Shown: positions 21,895 to 33,400, counted from the first letter of the stretch. The stretch is 64,000 nucleotides of DNA from Lotus japonicus (GCF_012489685.1 NC_080045.1:64440722-64504721); one strand, 5' to 3'. The notes: generated by a model from the letters alone, not told the origin. Numbers and translations: made by a program.

Positions 21895-22256
21895 TGTTAG
21901 CATAGGCATCCTATGGAATTGCTCAGAGTTACAATAGATCACAACGAAGTAATAGACTCATTTTCATTCAATGTGTTATGAAGTACTTACATTAGGGTTA
22001 GGGGCATTATCTATTTATAGGACACTACAAACTCTAGTATTACAAGATAAGATAATATAAACATCTTATCTAAACCCTTAAGATAAGATAGAATTTTATC
22101 TAAACTTATAAGACAAGATAGAGTCTTATATAAATTTATAAGATAAGATAAAATCTTATCTAAACTTATATGATAAGATATAGTCTCTCTAACCCCATAT
22201 CACAATCCCCTTAAATCAATTTAAATAACTGATAAGATAATGAGCAAATCTCAACA
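21895..22256 (-). mobile_element. Copia-type LTR next to the CAD gene
   Basis: Read on the minus strand it starts TGTTGAGATTTGC and ends CCTATGCTAACA, the TG...CA form of an LTR. It is followed by ATTGGTATCCGTGG, similar to the ATTGGTATCAGAGC primer-binding start of many copia elements. A minus-strand TATA box (CCTATAAATAG) lies near 22013. The partner LTR and pol were not found, so this is a truncated element or near-solo LTR. Its upstream (U3) side faces the CAD gene. Confidence 0.65.
22044..22200. repeat. 30-bp tandem repeat rich in GATAAG, inside the LTR
   Basis: About four and a half units of roughly 30 bp have the pattern AGATAAGATA, then a partial palindrome TTATCTAAACTTATA. Three full units occupy 22081-22170. 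GATAAG is the I-box/GATA-factor core and occurs on both strands. It lies 290-450 bp upstream of the CAD start codon. Confidence 0.8.
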
Positions 22257-22331
22257 CACAATAAAAGATCTGAGGTAGAGATGCACCATTACAATGCACC
22301 ATAACTTATGTGATCAAAACCAGCTCCATTC

Positions 22332-22338
22332 ACCTACC
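22332..22338 (+). promoter_or_regulatory. AC-I element of the CAD promoter
   Basis: ACCTACC is the AC-I motif bound by R2R3-MYB activators of phenylpropanoid and lignin genes. It lies 47 bp upstream of the TATA box and between the LTR boundary and the gene, so it belongs to the host promoter. Confidence 0.7.
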
Positions 22339-22384
22339 GCACCAGAAGGCCCCACCAGGCCACCACGCATGTTCAAGGTTTTGT

Positions 22385-22394
22385 CCTATAAAAC
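22385..22394 (+). promoter_or_regulatory. TATA box of the CAD gene
   Basis: CCTATAAAAC lies about 100 bp upstream of the start codon. It predicts a 5' leader of roughly 70 nt. Confidence 0.65.
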
Positions 22395-22491
22395 AAGCAT
22401 CTTCCTAATCGCACTATCCAAACCACTCATAGTTGTTCTGTCAGTGTCACCTTTCCTAAATTTCTCAAATTCCCAATTTTTCTGAACAATC

Positions 22492-23968
22492 ATGGGTAGC
22501 CTTGAAGCAGAAAGAACAACTGTTGGTTGGGCTGCAAGAGACCCTTCAGGGATTCTTTCTCCCTACACCTTCACCCTCAGGTAATAAGCTTAATTTCTGT
22601 CTCAGAAAGTGTCATGCTCGGTACTCTGTTTTATTCTGTTCTGTTCTGACTCTGTGTGGAAATTAACATAAAATGCAGAAACACTGGCCCTGATGATGTT
22701 TACATCAAAGTTCACTACTGTGGAGTTTGCCATACTGATGTCCACCAAGTTAAAAATGATCTTGGCATGTCCAATTATCCCATGGTTCCCGGGTACATAC
22801 TTTTTTTAGCTTTTCTTGTTTATGGTTCACTCTGTTTCTGTTCTGTTTTTTTTTTGAATGATTAATGTTGATTATTTGGAAAAATAGGCATGAAGTGGTT
22901 GGTGAGGTACTTGAGGTTGGCTCCGATGTTACCAGGTTCACAGTGGGTGAAATTGTGGGAGCTGGCCTCCTTGTTGGATGCTGCAAAAAATGCACGGCAT
23001 GCCAATCTGATATTGAGCAATACTGCAAAAAGAAAATCTGGAATTACAATGATGTTTATGTAGATGGAAAACCAACACAGGGTGGCTTTGCTGAAACCAT
23101 CATCGTTGAGCAAAAGTAATCAATTACAAACCCAATTCTGATTTCTTCAACTAATTAAACATTGTTTTGCAACAATATTGATTTTAATTTGGTCATGTGT
23201 TTGTGGTATCAGGTTTGTTGTGAAAATTCCAGAAGGGATGGCGCCAGAGCAAGTTGCACCATTGTTGTGTGCTGCTGTGACAGTGTATAGTCCACTTTCA
23301 CATTTTGGGCTGAAAGAGAGTGGTTTGAGAGGTGGAATTTTGGGGCTTGGAGGAGTGGGACACATGGGGGTGATAATAGCAAAGGCAATGGGTCACCATG
23401 TGACTGTGATAAGCTCTTCAGATAGGAAGAAGAAAGAAGCAATTGAGGATCTTGGAGCTGATGCATATCTGGTCAGCTCAGATACCACTAGCATGCAGGA
23501 AGCTGCTGATTCACTTGACTACATCATTGACACTGTGCCTGTTGGTCACCCTCTTGAGCCTTATCTTTCATTGCTCAAACTTGATGGCAAATTGATCTTA
23601 ATGGGTGTGATCAACACCCCTCTGCAATTTATCACACCCATGGTCATGCTAGGTAAATTTGCATGCCCTTTTCTTCATTATTTGCTAAGTTTGAAACTTG
23701 AAACTTATTTGCTTTTAGCCTGAATCATTTTTTAACTTTTGATCTTTATTGGGGTTGTGCAGGGAGGAGGTCAATCACTGGAAGCTTCATTGGGAGCATC
23801 AAGGAGACAGAGGAGATGCTAGAGTTCTGGAAAGAGAAGGGTCTGACTTCCATGATTGAAATAGTGAATATGGATTACATTAACAAAGCCTTTGAGAGAT
23901 TGGAGAAGAATGATGTGAGGTATAGGTTTGTTGTGGATGTCAAAGGCAGCAAGCTAATTGATCAGTGA
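22492..23968 (+). CDS. CAD: Cinnamyl alcohol dehydrogenase, lignin type
   Basis: Five exons, 22492-22580, 22679-22792, 22888-23115, 23213-23652 and 23763-23968, join in frame to 358 residues, the usual CAD length. The enzyme is a cytosolic zinc- and NADPH-dependent medium-chain dehydrogenase that reduces coniferyl and sinapyl aldehydes to monolignols, the last step before lignin polymerisation. Visible signatures are catalytic zinc ligands Cys47 (GVCHTD), His69-Glu70 (PGHEVVG) and Cys163 (LLCAA), the structural zinc cluster of four cysteines around residues 100-114 ([12 protein letters not shown]) and the Rossmann motif GLGGVG near 188. The sequence is closest to the bona fide CAD class (Arabidopsis CAD4/CAD5), not the stress-related CAD-like class. 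An AC-I element and a TATA box precede it, and a copia LTR ends 235 bp upstream of the ATG. All introns are short and GT-AG. Confidence 0.95.
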
Positions 23969-24724
23969 AAGCTTACAAACAGGAAACACCAAATGAAGTA
24001 TGGACAAGTTAATTAAGGCTATATGGTCATACGCAACTTTTCGTGTGTTTGTATTATTATTTCTAACAATATTGAAGAGAATGCTTTATTTTCCTATGCT
24101 ATATTGTTCATGTCAAACTCTCAGGGAAAGCAAAAGATACCAAACTTCCAATTTGGCTATTTCGTTGTGAATAATGTTGGTTTTATTGTGCCATTTTTAA
24201 ATATTATTTAAGATGAAAAAAACAGATTTTGGGACATAGTGTCTCACCAACTTTTTTGAGATTGCTTGTCATTGGCTGGATGATTCGTTAAAATCTTACC
24301 TAATCTTTGAAATTGAGTCATTCTCTCTGCCATACACGTACGCTGAAGTCTAAACATAGTCTCAGTTTCACATTGACACATTCTACATTTTCACTATTAG
24401 GAATAATGGTCCATTAAAATCAAATGTCATGGTGAAAAAAGAAGAAAGAAAAAATGAGTGATGTAATGTGAAAGGTAAAGAGAAACTAAAAGAAAAAATA
24501 AATGAAAATAAGGCAGAAGAAAAAATTGGTGTAAATGAGTTATTAAGATTTTTATTATCGAACCTGATTTGTATATCATTATCTGTACACATACCTCAAT
24601 TTCACTTTATACAAAGAAAGAATAGAGAGTATAAATATGACATTGTCATATAAGAAAAAAGAAAAAGAAAAAGAAATTAAAAATAGTGAGGGGAAATTGT
24701 TAAGAAGTCATACATTAATTACAT
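23969..24724. other. CAD 3' flank, no further gene
   Basis: It contains the CAD 3' untranslated region (extent not assigned) and A-rich sequence. Short open frames here are low-complexity. Confidence 0.45.
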
Positions 24725-24906
24725 GGTGTCTAAATGACCCATGATAAAGTTTGGGCTAAATAACCCATCATCCAATCACATTGGAGATAAGTGAGGTGGA
24801 ATTTCTATATTTTATTTATTAATTTATTTCCAACACATTTATCTCTAATGTGATTGGATGATGGGTTATTTAACCCAAACTTTATCATGGGTCATTTAGA
24901 CAACCC
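24725..24906. mobile_element. 182-bp Mutator-like MITE with 9-bp duplication
   Basis: The arms GTGTCTAAATGACCCATGAT and its inverted copy fold almost end to end, with the inverted words CCCATCATCCAATCACATT/AATGTGATTGGATGATGGG inside. The flanks are TAATTACAT at 24716-24724 and 24907-24915. A 9-bp duplication points to the Mutator superfamily. It has no coding capacity. Confidence 0.88.
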
Positions 24907-25568
24907 TAATTACATATATAATTAAATAATAAGTTGATATAGGAAGTAGAGTAATTAATCATCCGTAAGCAAGTGTTTTTGGGTTGAGAGAGAATGTTAA
25001 TCTGATCGAATAAATCAAACACTTTAATACACCTTAATGATTATCTACCCATAGAGCCATAGTTGATTGCTAACGCAACAATGATATATACACACCTCAT
25101 TTTTTAAACACTTCATTTCCACCTCTTTTTGTTTCTATCTCTCTCCTCTTATTATCTATCAAATCTCATACTTTCTCTCTCTTACTTTTTCTTTTCTTCC
25201 TATCTCTCTCTTCATTCCACCTCTTCCACCTCAAATGAGAGGTGTGTAAGTAACATTATTGATTGCCAACGAGCGCGCACAGCAAGAAAGTTTCCCATAG
25301 ACCCATACTAATCCACGAAGAAAGAAAATCAATTAACAATGACTTTTCACCAGTTTGGTAGACTAGAGAATTAGAAAGAGAAAAATAATTTGCTAGGACC
25401 CATAAAAAAATTCTCCACCATTTTAGTCATGACTTAAATAAGGGAATTGTTATTCAGACTCTTCCACTATTCAGACCCAAAACATTTTTAGAAATCCAAA
25501 AATACATTTGTCGAACGCACTTTAAAAGTGCGACCCCTCTCTCACTTTAAAAGTGCGACACTTGTCTC

Positions 25569-27844
25569 CATAGTTATAAAACTCAGACCGGACCGGCCGG
25601 GAACCAGACCCCTTACCGGTTCGAGCCATTAATCAGATCGGTCAAGCAATCAAACCGGTTTACCGGTTTGGACCAGCCGGTTTTTTTGATGGACCGGTCA
25701 GTTTTTTTTTTGTCAAAACTGTTTTTAATGGTCAAACTGTAATTAATTTACATTCAATGTTAATTATTTGGTCAAATGATATTTAATTGAGAGTTATTTA
25801 AAAAAATTGTCATAGCTAGAACTTGAACACAGGACCTAGAGGGAGGAAAGCTAATCCAAATTTCCACTACACCACTTTACTTCTTTTTAGAAAGAATGCA
25901 TATTATTTTATATATATGATATACTAAGGTTATATTTTAGGGTTAATCGTCTACTTAGAGGGAGGAAAGCTAATCCAAATTTCCCTGTCTTTGTCTTGCC
26001 GTCTGAAATTAGTCTCTCCCCGGAAAATTTACAAATCTGGGTCCTCTCGTTTGCAATAAGTTTGAAGCAAGTCCTCGCCGGAGCCCGGAGCTTTGGCGAG
26101 TGATGAATAGGCATGCTGACTGGATAACTGAGGCTGACGTGTCAAGGAAAAAAAAATTAAAAAAAATACAATTCCAATTAATGAACATAACCCTAAATTA
26201 ATTAACAAAATCAATTCCACAAATTAATTCCAATTAACCCAAATTCCCAATCAAATTAGGGTTCACATTCTGCAACCCAAATTAGATAGATCGTGTTCAA
26301 TTTGACAGTTTCTTCTTCTTCAATGTCCTCTCCTTTCCTCATTCATAGATCGTGTTCTTCTTCTTCTTCTTTTTCTTCATCCTCTCTTCTTCTTCACCAC
26401 CACCAACCCCAACAGCCACCACCATTGCAACAACGATCTGGATCTGAATCTGAGTTCAACGGAGGACGAAGGAATAAAATGAGAGGGAGAGGCTGGGTGC
26501 GATGGCTTGGTGCGACGGAGGGAGAATCGCTCGCGGCGGAGAGTTTGACGGCGCCTTCCATGACCATCGGAGGAGGGTTTGTCGACGCCTTCCACCATGA
26601 GATCAAAGGTGTGGCGGATCACTGACTCAAGGGTGGGAATATGAGCAAGGATTCGACCCAAGGGGCTCACAACGATGATGGAGGCTAGAGGCGCTGGATC
26701 CCTTGTTGGTGACGAGGAGATCGATAGTGCGAGGGATTAGTTGCTTTGGTCCAGATTTTAGCTTCACCCCCTTCGATCTAGTTTTCGGGTTCACCTTCTT
26801 TGATCCAGATTTCCGCTTTTCCTTCAATCCAGAGAACACAGCAACCGTTTCTTCACCTTCTTCCTTTGCTCCTTTCCCTTTTTTATCTATGATTTGCTTT
26901 GGGTCAGAGGTTGCTGCTGATGGGTTTGGGTTGGGGAGAGTGGGAGGAGATAGGGGAATGATGGGATTGGGGTTGATGTTGTTGGGGTTGGTGTTCTGGG
27001 TTTATGTTGCAACTGGTTCATTTTGGACTTCACCTTCTTTGCTCTGCAAATTGTTGGGGAAAATAAGAGGAAAAGAAAGACGATTTATGGTGCAGCGAGG
27101 AAGAGGAACAGAACCACCACCATCTCTGGGTTTCTCGGCCACCCCCACCACTTCTGGGTTCCCCTGGGTTTCTTTTTCTTGTTATGTACATGTTTGGGGC
27201 GGTTATGGTGGGGATGAGTTTTGTTTTCTGGATTTTGATTATTTCTGGACTCTTGGTTATGATGATGAAGACCCTGGGAAATTAGATTTGGTGTTTTTGG
27301 GATTTTATTTTGTTTATTGTTAGGGTTATAATTTTTTGAAGAAGATGATGAAGAAAATGAAGATGAGATCAATGTAAAAAAAAGTAGATGAAAAACATGA
27401 TGTTGAAGAAGTTTCATGTTGATGAAGATGAATTTAGATTTTTTTAATAATAATTGTTTTTTATTTTTTTAAATAAATTAAAATTTCTGACCTGTTTTTG
27501 TTTTTTATTTTTTATTTTTTAAAAAAAATCCACATAATCAACATTAGCCCAGTCAGCTAGCCAAATCACCAGTCGCCGGAGCTCTGGGCTTCGGCGAGGA
27601 CCTGCTCCAGACTTATTGTAAACGAGAGGACCCAGATTTGCAAATTTTTCGGGGAGGGACTAATTTCAGACGGCGAGACAAAGACAGGGACCAAGTAAAC
27701 GATTAACCCTATATTTTAAATTATTATACTTTTTTAATATAAACCGAGTCAAGCAATCTAACCAATGACCCAGTGGTTGAACCATTGACTCATTGACCCA
27801 GTGCCTCGACCGAGTCGATCCCCGTTCCGAGTCTGATAACACTG
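25569..27844. mobile_element. hAT-type element, middle level of the nest
   Basis: The left end CATAGTTATAAAACTC and the inverted right end CAGTGTTATCAGACTC are flanked by CTTGTCTC (25561-25568) and GTTGTCTC (27845-27852), a duplication matching at 7 of 8 bases. Next to the ends are ACCGG-rich subterminal repeats. Near 25810-25880 it carries, on the minus strand, a tRNA-like pair of boxes (GTGGTGTAGTGG and TGTTCAAGTTCTAGC). No transposase is seen, and most of its length is the inner MULE. Confidence 0.8.
25940..27709. mobile_element. Inner MULE, 1.77 kb, long TIRs
   Basis: The termini GGGTTAATCG..ACTT and its inverse are followed by TIRs of about 150 bp that include GTCTGAAATTAGTC, GGGTCCTCTCGTTT and GGTCCTCGCCG-like words at both ends. 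The flanks are the identical 9-bp TATATTTTA at 25931-25939 and 27710-27718. The GC-rich interior has overlapping open frames on both strands (for example plus 26703-27323 and minus 27085-27417). They are Ser-, Asn/His- or Pro-rich with no family I recognise and no transposase motif. It could carry captured gene fragments (Pack-MULE) or be purely non-coding. The left TIR has an extra segment copied from the surrounding hAT element. Confidence 0.88.
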
Positions 27845-28272
27845 GTTGTCTCACTTTGAAAGTGAGACAGGTGAAAGTGTTGTCTCACTTTCAAAGTGCG
27901 TTAGGTTGCAGAAAAAAAAACAATTCTAAAAACGACACTTTAACAATAGAAAAGAAGAGAGAGAGAGAGAGAAAAAAAGATGGAGGTTGTTGTTGTGGTG
28001 GTGGTGGTGACGGTGGTGGTTGTGGTGGAGGAAAGAGGAGAATATGGAGGTTGTTGTTGTGGTGATGGTGGTTGTGATGGTGCGGTGGTGGTGGCGGCGG
28101 AGGTGGTGGGTGGTGGTGGTGGTGGTGGAAGAAAGAGATAAGGAGAGAGGAGAGATAATGTAAGTGATAATTTTTTATATTTTTTTTATTAAGGGCATTT
28201 TAGTATTTTTACACATTTAAGGGGGGGTCTGAATGGTTGTGGGAGGATCTGAATAACAATCCCCTTAAATAA

Positions 28273-30471
28273 TTCACTTTTAATTAAAATCCAGAAAATT
28301 GATGATTAAGATCCAGCACCTAAGTAAAATCCTTCACACACGGAAGAACTTCCATTGTCAGCATAATTTCAGTTTTAGTTGTGATACATTCACACTTCAA
28401 TTGAAAAAATATTTTTGCCTATCAGTTTTACCTACGGCTGAGAAGAATAGCTGGATCGGATAATAAAGCCAATGAAATATAATTAGTAGTAATTGTTAAC
28501 ATTTGTGTAATAAAGCAAATCAAACGATTCTGGTTTTTTTTCTTTTTTAAAATCTCTTAACAATTGTGGATTTGCTAAGCTAAGAATAGAAATAGTCGGT
28601 ATGGAGTGGTTAAGCGAATAGAATAGTAATCAATGAAATAGACTTTGGCAATTGCCATATCAGACGACGTGCTTAATCCACAAACGACATTGACATTAAT
28701 GATTGATGAGTTTGTGGTATTGAAAATTATGGTGTTTGGTTTAGTGAAGACTTACTTATGTCAATTTGAAATGTATACAGCATTAAACATATTAATGAAA
28801 AAGTTGTCATTTCGAGTACAATACATTAAATAATACTCCTTGAACTAGTTAATTCCTCGAGCCATCGTAGCACCACCCTTTCATAAATTTATGCAGTCAT
28901 GTTTTTTTTTATAAGCCATTTATGCAGATGCAGTCATGTGTGAATGGGTGTAAGAATAAGACTATTGAAAGAGGACTATGACCTGACCTACTCCCTTCAT
29001 TCCTTAATATAAGAATCAAACAATAACTTTACACCCCTTAAGAAATTTAGTTAATTTAGATAATTGCATTAAATTTGTTCTCAAATTATATTAATTTTCT
29101 AAAGTTACCATCCACTCATTATTCTTTATATCAATGTATCAATAATGCTATGAGAAGTGAAAAGAGAGAAAATTCAATTAAGTAAGGGCATTCTTGTACA
29201 AAAATAATTAATGAATCACAAATTTCAAGTTGGTTCTTATAAAAAGAACGAGTGTGCATCTCTCATTTGATTCTTATAATAAGGAATTGAGGAAGTATTT
29301 AATAAGACCGATTGTCCAGTAAAAACCTTCTACACAATTTTTAAAAAAAGTCTATTTAATTAAATAGAACGGGCTTATGCCTAAAAACCTATAAAATCTA
29401 TTTTTAAAAAAAGTCTATTTAATTAAATAGAACGGGCTTATGCCTAAAAACCTATAAAATCTAAGGCTGACATATTTACATTATATATAAATTATTAATA
29501 ATAAAGTTTTAATTAAAAATTAAAAATATATGATGTTACTAATAATATTTTTTTTTTGAAATGTACTAATAATATATTTAGAATAACGTGTTTAAACATA
29601 TATTATATAACTAATTCCTTCCCAAAAATATATAACTAATTCGATATATAGTACCTTGGTTTAAGATTTAAAATAGAGTATGATAAAATAAAACAACTAA
29701 ATGTCATCTTCAAACAGCGACTGAAAAATTTAGAATCTCTAGGTCAAATCTTTAATATTTTAAATCTCTAACCATCAAAAGATAGACTTAATTATAAACT
29801 TGCCATGTTTATCGATAAGCTTATTTTAGTAGTAGTTGTAGTATTATTTAAATGTGTTAGCCAGATGACTTATCCTAGATATAGGATTGTTAGACTATTT
29901 AATGAACTTTTTATTCAATAGACTTCAAGTAAAGCCCTCATCTCCTGGCCCTTGACAACCATGAATTAAGTGCGATGAGGACAAATGCAGTGCTAACAAC
30001 CTCGGCTATGTTTAAATATCTATTGGAACATTGCACATTAAAAAATTAAAAAAAGTGAATATGACCCTTCTTATATATTTGACATGAAAGTCGCATTACG
30101 CTCAACTGAAATCCAAATACACATGCACATCTCTTCATTTGGACAACCCGAATGTAGCCTCATGAAAGAAATAAAACACTATCTTTGTTGGGATGGATTA
30201 TGCCGCATTGACAAGAAAATTCATTAGAATTGAGTATATTCATTTGAACAAATATCCTATTTAATAACTGTAAAAAATACATGAGCTACCCTGACTTACT
30301 ACAGTCCAACTTGGATTGGTAGACGTAGAAGGCCTAAATGAGGTATTGCCGGGCCATTGCATCCTTCAAACACACAATCAAATATATTCATTAAAGCCTT
30401 CTCATTTTGTAGTCTAGGAATGCGATATAACCTCAAGGACGATGAAAGGTCAAAAGTATCAGCTCGAGTGA
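28273..30471. other. Intergenic, 3' side of the UNC-50 gene
   Basis: No gene was recognised. It contains a perfect 63-bp tandem duplication (29338-29463). The last few hundred bases should hold the UNC-50 3' untranslated region, extent unknown. Confidence 0.5.
29338..29463. repeat. Perfect 63-bp tandem duplication, two copies
   Basis: Positions 29338-29400 and 29401-29463 are identical by eye. Each starts TTTTTAAAAAAAGTC and ends CTATAAAATCTA, and each contains the palindrome TATTTAATTAAATA. No divergence means it is recent or an assembly duplication. Confidence 0.9.
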
Positions 30472-33400
30472 TCATATTTGTCGACTGAAGTACACGCTCA
30501 AAAAGTATCTAGAAGGATTGAAGCCACTCAAAATAACTGCAAATCAGAAAGTGGGTTCAGATGCGATATTTCACAAATCGTGGAAAACATAAATGGAAGG
30601 CACATTGAATTGAATACTTACGAATGGGAGAAAGCACAATTACTACACCAATTGGGTACAGGAAAAAGGTGGTCCTCTCCAAAAAGGGCAGAACTACAGC
30701 CAGAGATGTAAATCAATTACTTCAAAGTAGTTCACACAGTTCAGACCAAAACCAAAAACCTTCAACTTCGGAGATGTATATGCACTTCGGAGACAAGCTT
30801 ACCAAAAACATTTCAAACCACTTATTGACGACTATGTTGACCATTACTTATGACAAACCTAAGTATGAATTTCTACTCCACATCATACAGTGGGGATTTT
30901 AGAGTAAAAAAACGCAGTAAAGGGTATGCTCACTGCAAATATGCAGAAAAAAAAAAACACAATCACTGATGCTTTTACAGTATAATAAGAAGCAACCATA
31001 ACAAATTCACTGCAGATAAGATGAACATATTTGTGAAGATCTAAGCAGAGGACCAAGATTTTCACCCACTATAGCCTTAAGATAATTTTTTAAAAAGCAG
31101 TCATACCCAAGGATATTACACTAACGAGACATCTTAAGATCCAAATGAAGAGAGAGAGAGAGAGCCTTACCATCATAACCTAAGAAATTTAGATAATGAT
31201 AGTACGAAGCGCCCACCATCACTAGTATATTTGACAGCAATGTTGGAATGAAACCATGAGCCACCAATAGAGGAGATAGAAAATAATGGATCACTGCCAA
31301 AAGACCAGACATCAGTACCACTCTAATGCAAGATATTTTAGCTGCCATCAAAACAGAATGCTTGCTAACCAAGGAGTCAGAAATTACCATATAGCAATAC
31401 AAACATTGGGAAGAAAGAGTTGCAGTGCACATCAAATGCATACATCCTTCCATGGAAAACCAAAAAGAAAGAAATATCAGCAAGGAAAATAATTAATAAA
31501 ATTCTACGATAAGGGCACCAATTAAACTTCAAGCTTATCAATGGATCAAAACATTTTAAAGAAGCATTCCCAAATTAACTTTTACCAAATATTAGGATAT
31601 GCTCCAAAAAAAATGAAGATGCAAACAACTAAATTCAGTTAACAGAACATGTGAAATAGGAACTCCAACTTACCATTCAACACGCTGTTCAACCACATAA
31701 CTGTTTGGGGCCTCTTCTCGAAGATATGAATTAGTCAGGAACCTGGAGCAGCAATGGGTAAAATTTGTGTTATACAGTCTTTTAAGCAAATCACACGCAA
31801 CCTAAAAGAGCAGAATGAAATTGTTACTATAGTGGGTAGACTTACCAACAAAAAGTTGCCAGAAATACACCAGTCAATAAAAAGTGGAAAAGCAACACTG
31901 AGAAGACAACAAAAACTGCATGTGCAATACTATGGTCATACCTGAATGAATGGGAAAATTAGAGAACAGAAAAAAGTTAGCACTTAGCAGTGGCCTGGAG
32001 GGGGGGGGGGGGGGGGGGGGGCACTTAAAAGAACTCAACAAGGCAGCAAATAAATAAAAACCAAAATTAAATGCAAATAATAAATCATTCAATCACAGTA
32101 AAACCTTGTTTCTTGACTCAAAGTTTTATAAAACTCATACACTTCGACGTATAAAGCAACAGCCTGTTTCTATATTTAGGGAAGTTTCCAAAATGATGAT
32201 CCTTTGGCTAAATAGATGAAATACAAGGATTAACATGGGTGGTCGTTATATATTCATTTTGTTTTTCAAAGTAAAACATTTTAGCTAGTGGTCTAACTAC
32301 GAGGAGCTACCACAGCCGAAGAAGTAAGAGAAACTTACGCTGCACAATAAGCCAAAGTTGCAACGGCCAAAAGAAGGCTGCAGATCACAACAAATGCAGG
32401 ATCATCACGTGCCCATTGATTCTTGGTTTCTGATATCAAATAAAAAAATATTAATAATTAAACAATTTTTTGAAATTATCAAATGCATCATTATATAATA
32501 CAGCCCACAGCTTATTTTCCCCCGTTAAACATTGCATAGTTATATATCACTAAGTTATGTACATGTGCAAGTGCAAGCACAATATAACTAAGTTCCTCAG
32601 GGCTCCTGTCAAAATCAGCTTACGAGCTCATTATGAAAACATTTAACTTCATGTTTAAAGGCACCTTTTTCTAAAAGAAATGTGAATTGTGAAATATTAA
32701 ATTTTATACCATCATTGGCGGTGTTTGTCAATCATTGATTGCTAAAATACATTCATAAATATGAGTAAAGTGGGTGGAATAGTTTGATAAGATCCATTTC
32801 AGTACATTAAACAATCATGGTCATGACTTCTTGTGTTTGGACAACATTGCCAGCCCAAGTAAGTGAAAACAATAAAAGGAATTTAGGAATAAATGTTTGA
32901 GATCATTGGAATCATTTATCACAGCATGCACTTATACCCTATTACTTCATGTAGAATATCTTAAAATGGGCTAGATCTAACTTAACGCAAAAGTTAGCAG
33001 GTGAGGTGAAGATTATTCAAGTCTTATAAGGACTACTATGGCCATACATGTAGTAGATGTGGGACTTGATATTTGAATTCATGGAGATTGTCAAATTTTT
33101 ATTTATTTCTTTTCCGTTTGGGAAAGCTATTGAGCCAAGTTGATTTGATTCTTGGATACTGGGAAAGTTGCAGGGCTAGGCTGATTCACTGGGATAGAGG
33201 CAGGGTCAGGTTGATTCTTCTATATATGTGGGTGGACCAATATCAAGCCAATGATGGGCTCTAATACCATCTTAAAATTTAGAATGAGCCTAAATCCCCC
33301 GAAATCTAGTTTGTTAGATGAGGATTGCCTAACGCCCCAAGCCTTATACGAACTGCTTTGTCAATATCTCCAGTCAATGAGGGACATTAACTGAAGATAA

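Larger units (their letters stand above)
25442..28263. mobile_element. Outer MULE of a three-level nest
   Basis: The ends GGGAATTGTTATTCAGAC and, inverted, GGGATTGTTATTCAGATC are flanked by the identical 9-bp CTTAAATAA at 25433-25441 and 28264-28272. Further inverted words are GCACTTTAAAAGTGCG near 25518 and CACTTTCAAAGTGCG near 27886. Without the inserted hAT element, only about 540 bp belong to it, so it was a MITE-sized MULE. Its right part has GA and GGT/GTGG simple repeats (about 27956-28130). Confidence 0.88.

Noticed and set aside
26293..27417. Open frames up to 206 codons on both strands at 26.3-27.4 kb
   Set aside because: They lie inside the inner MULE, are low-complexity (Ser, Asn/His, Phe-rich) and overlap each other on both strands. 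No domain was recognised, so I did not list them as genes.
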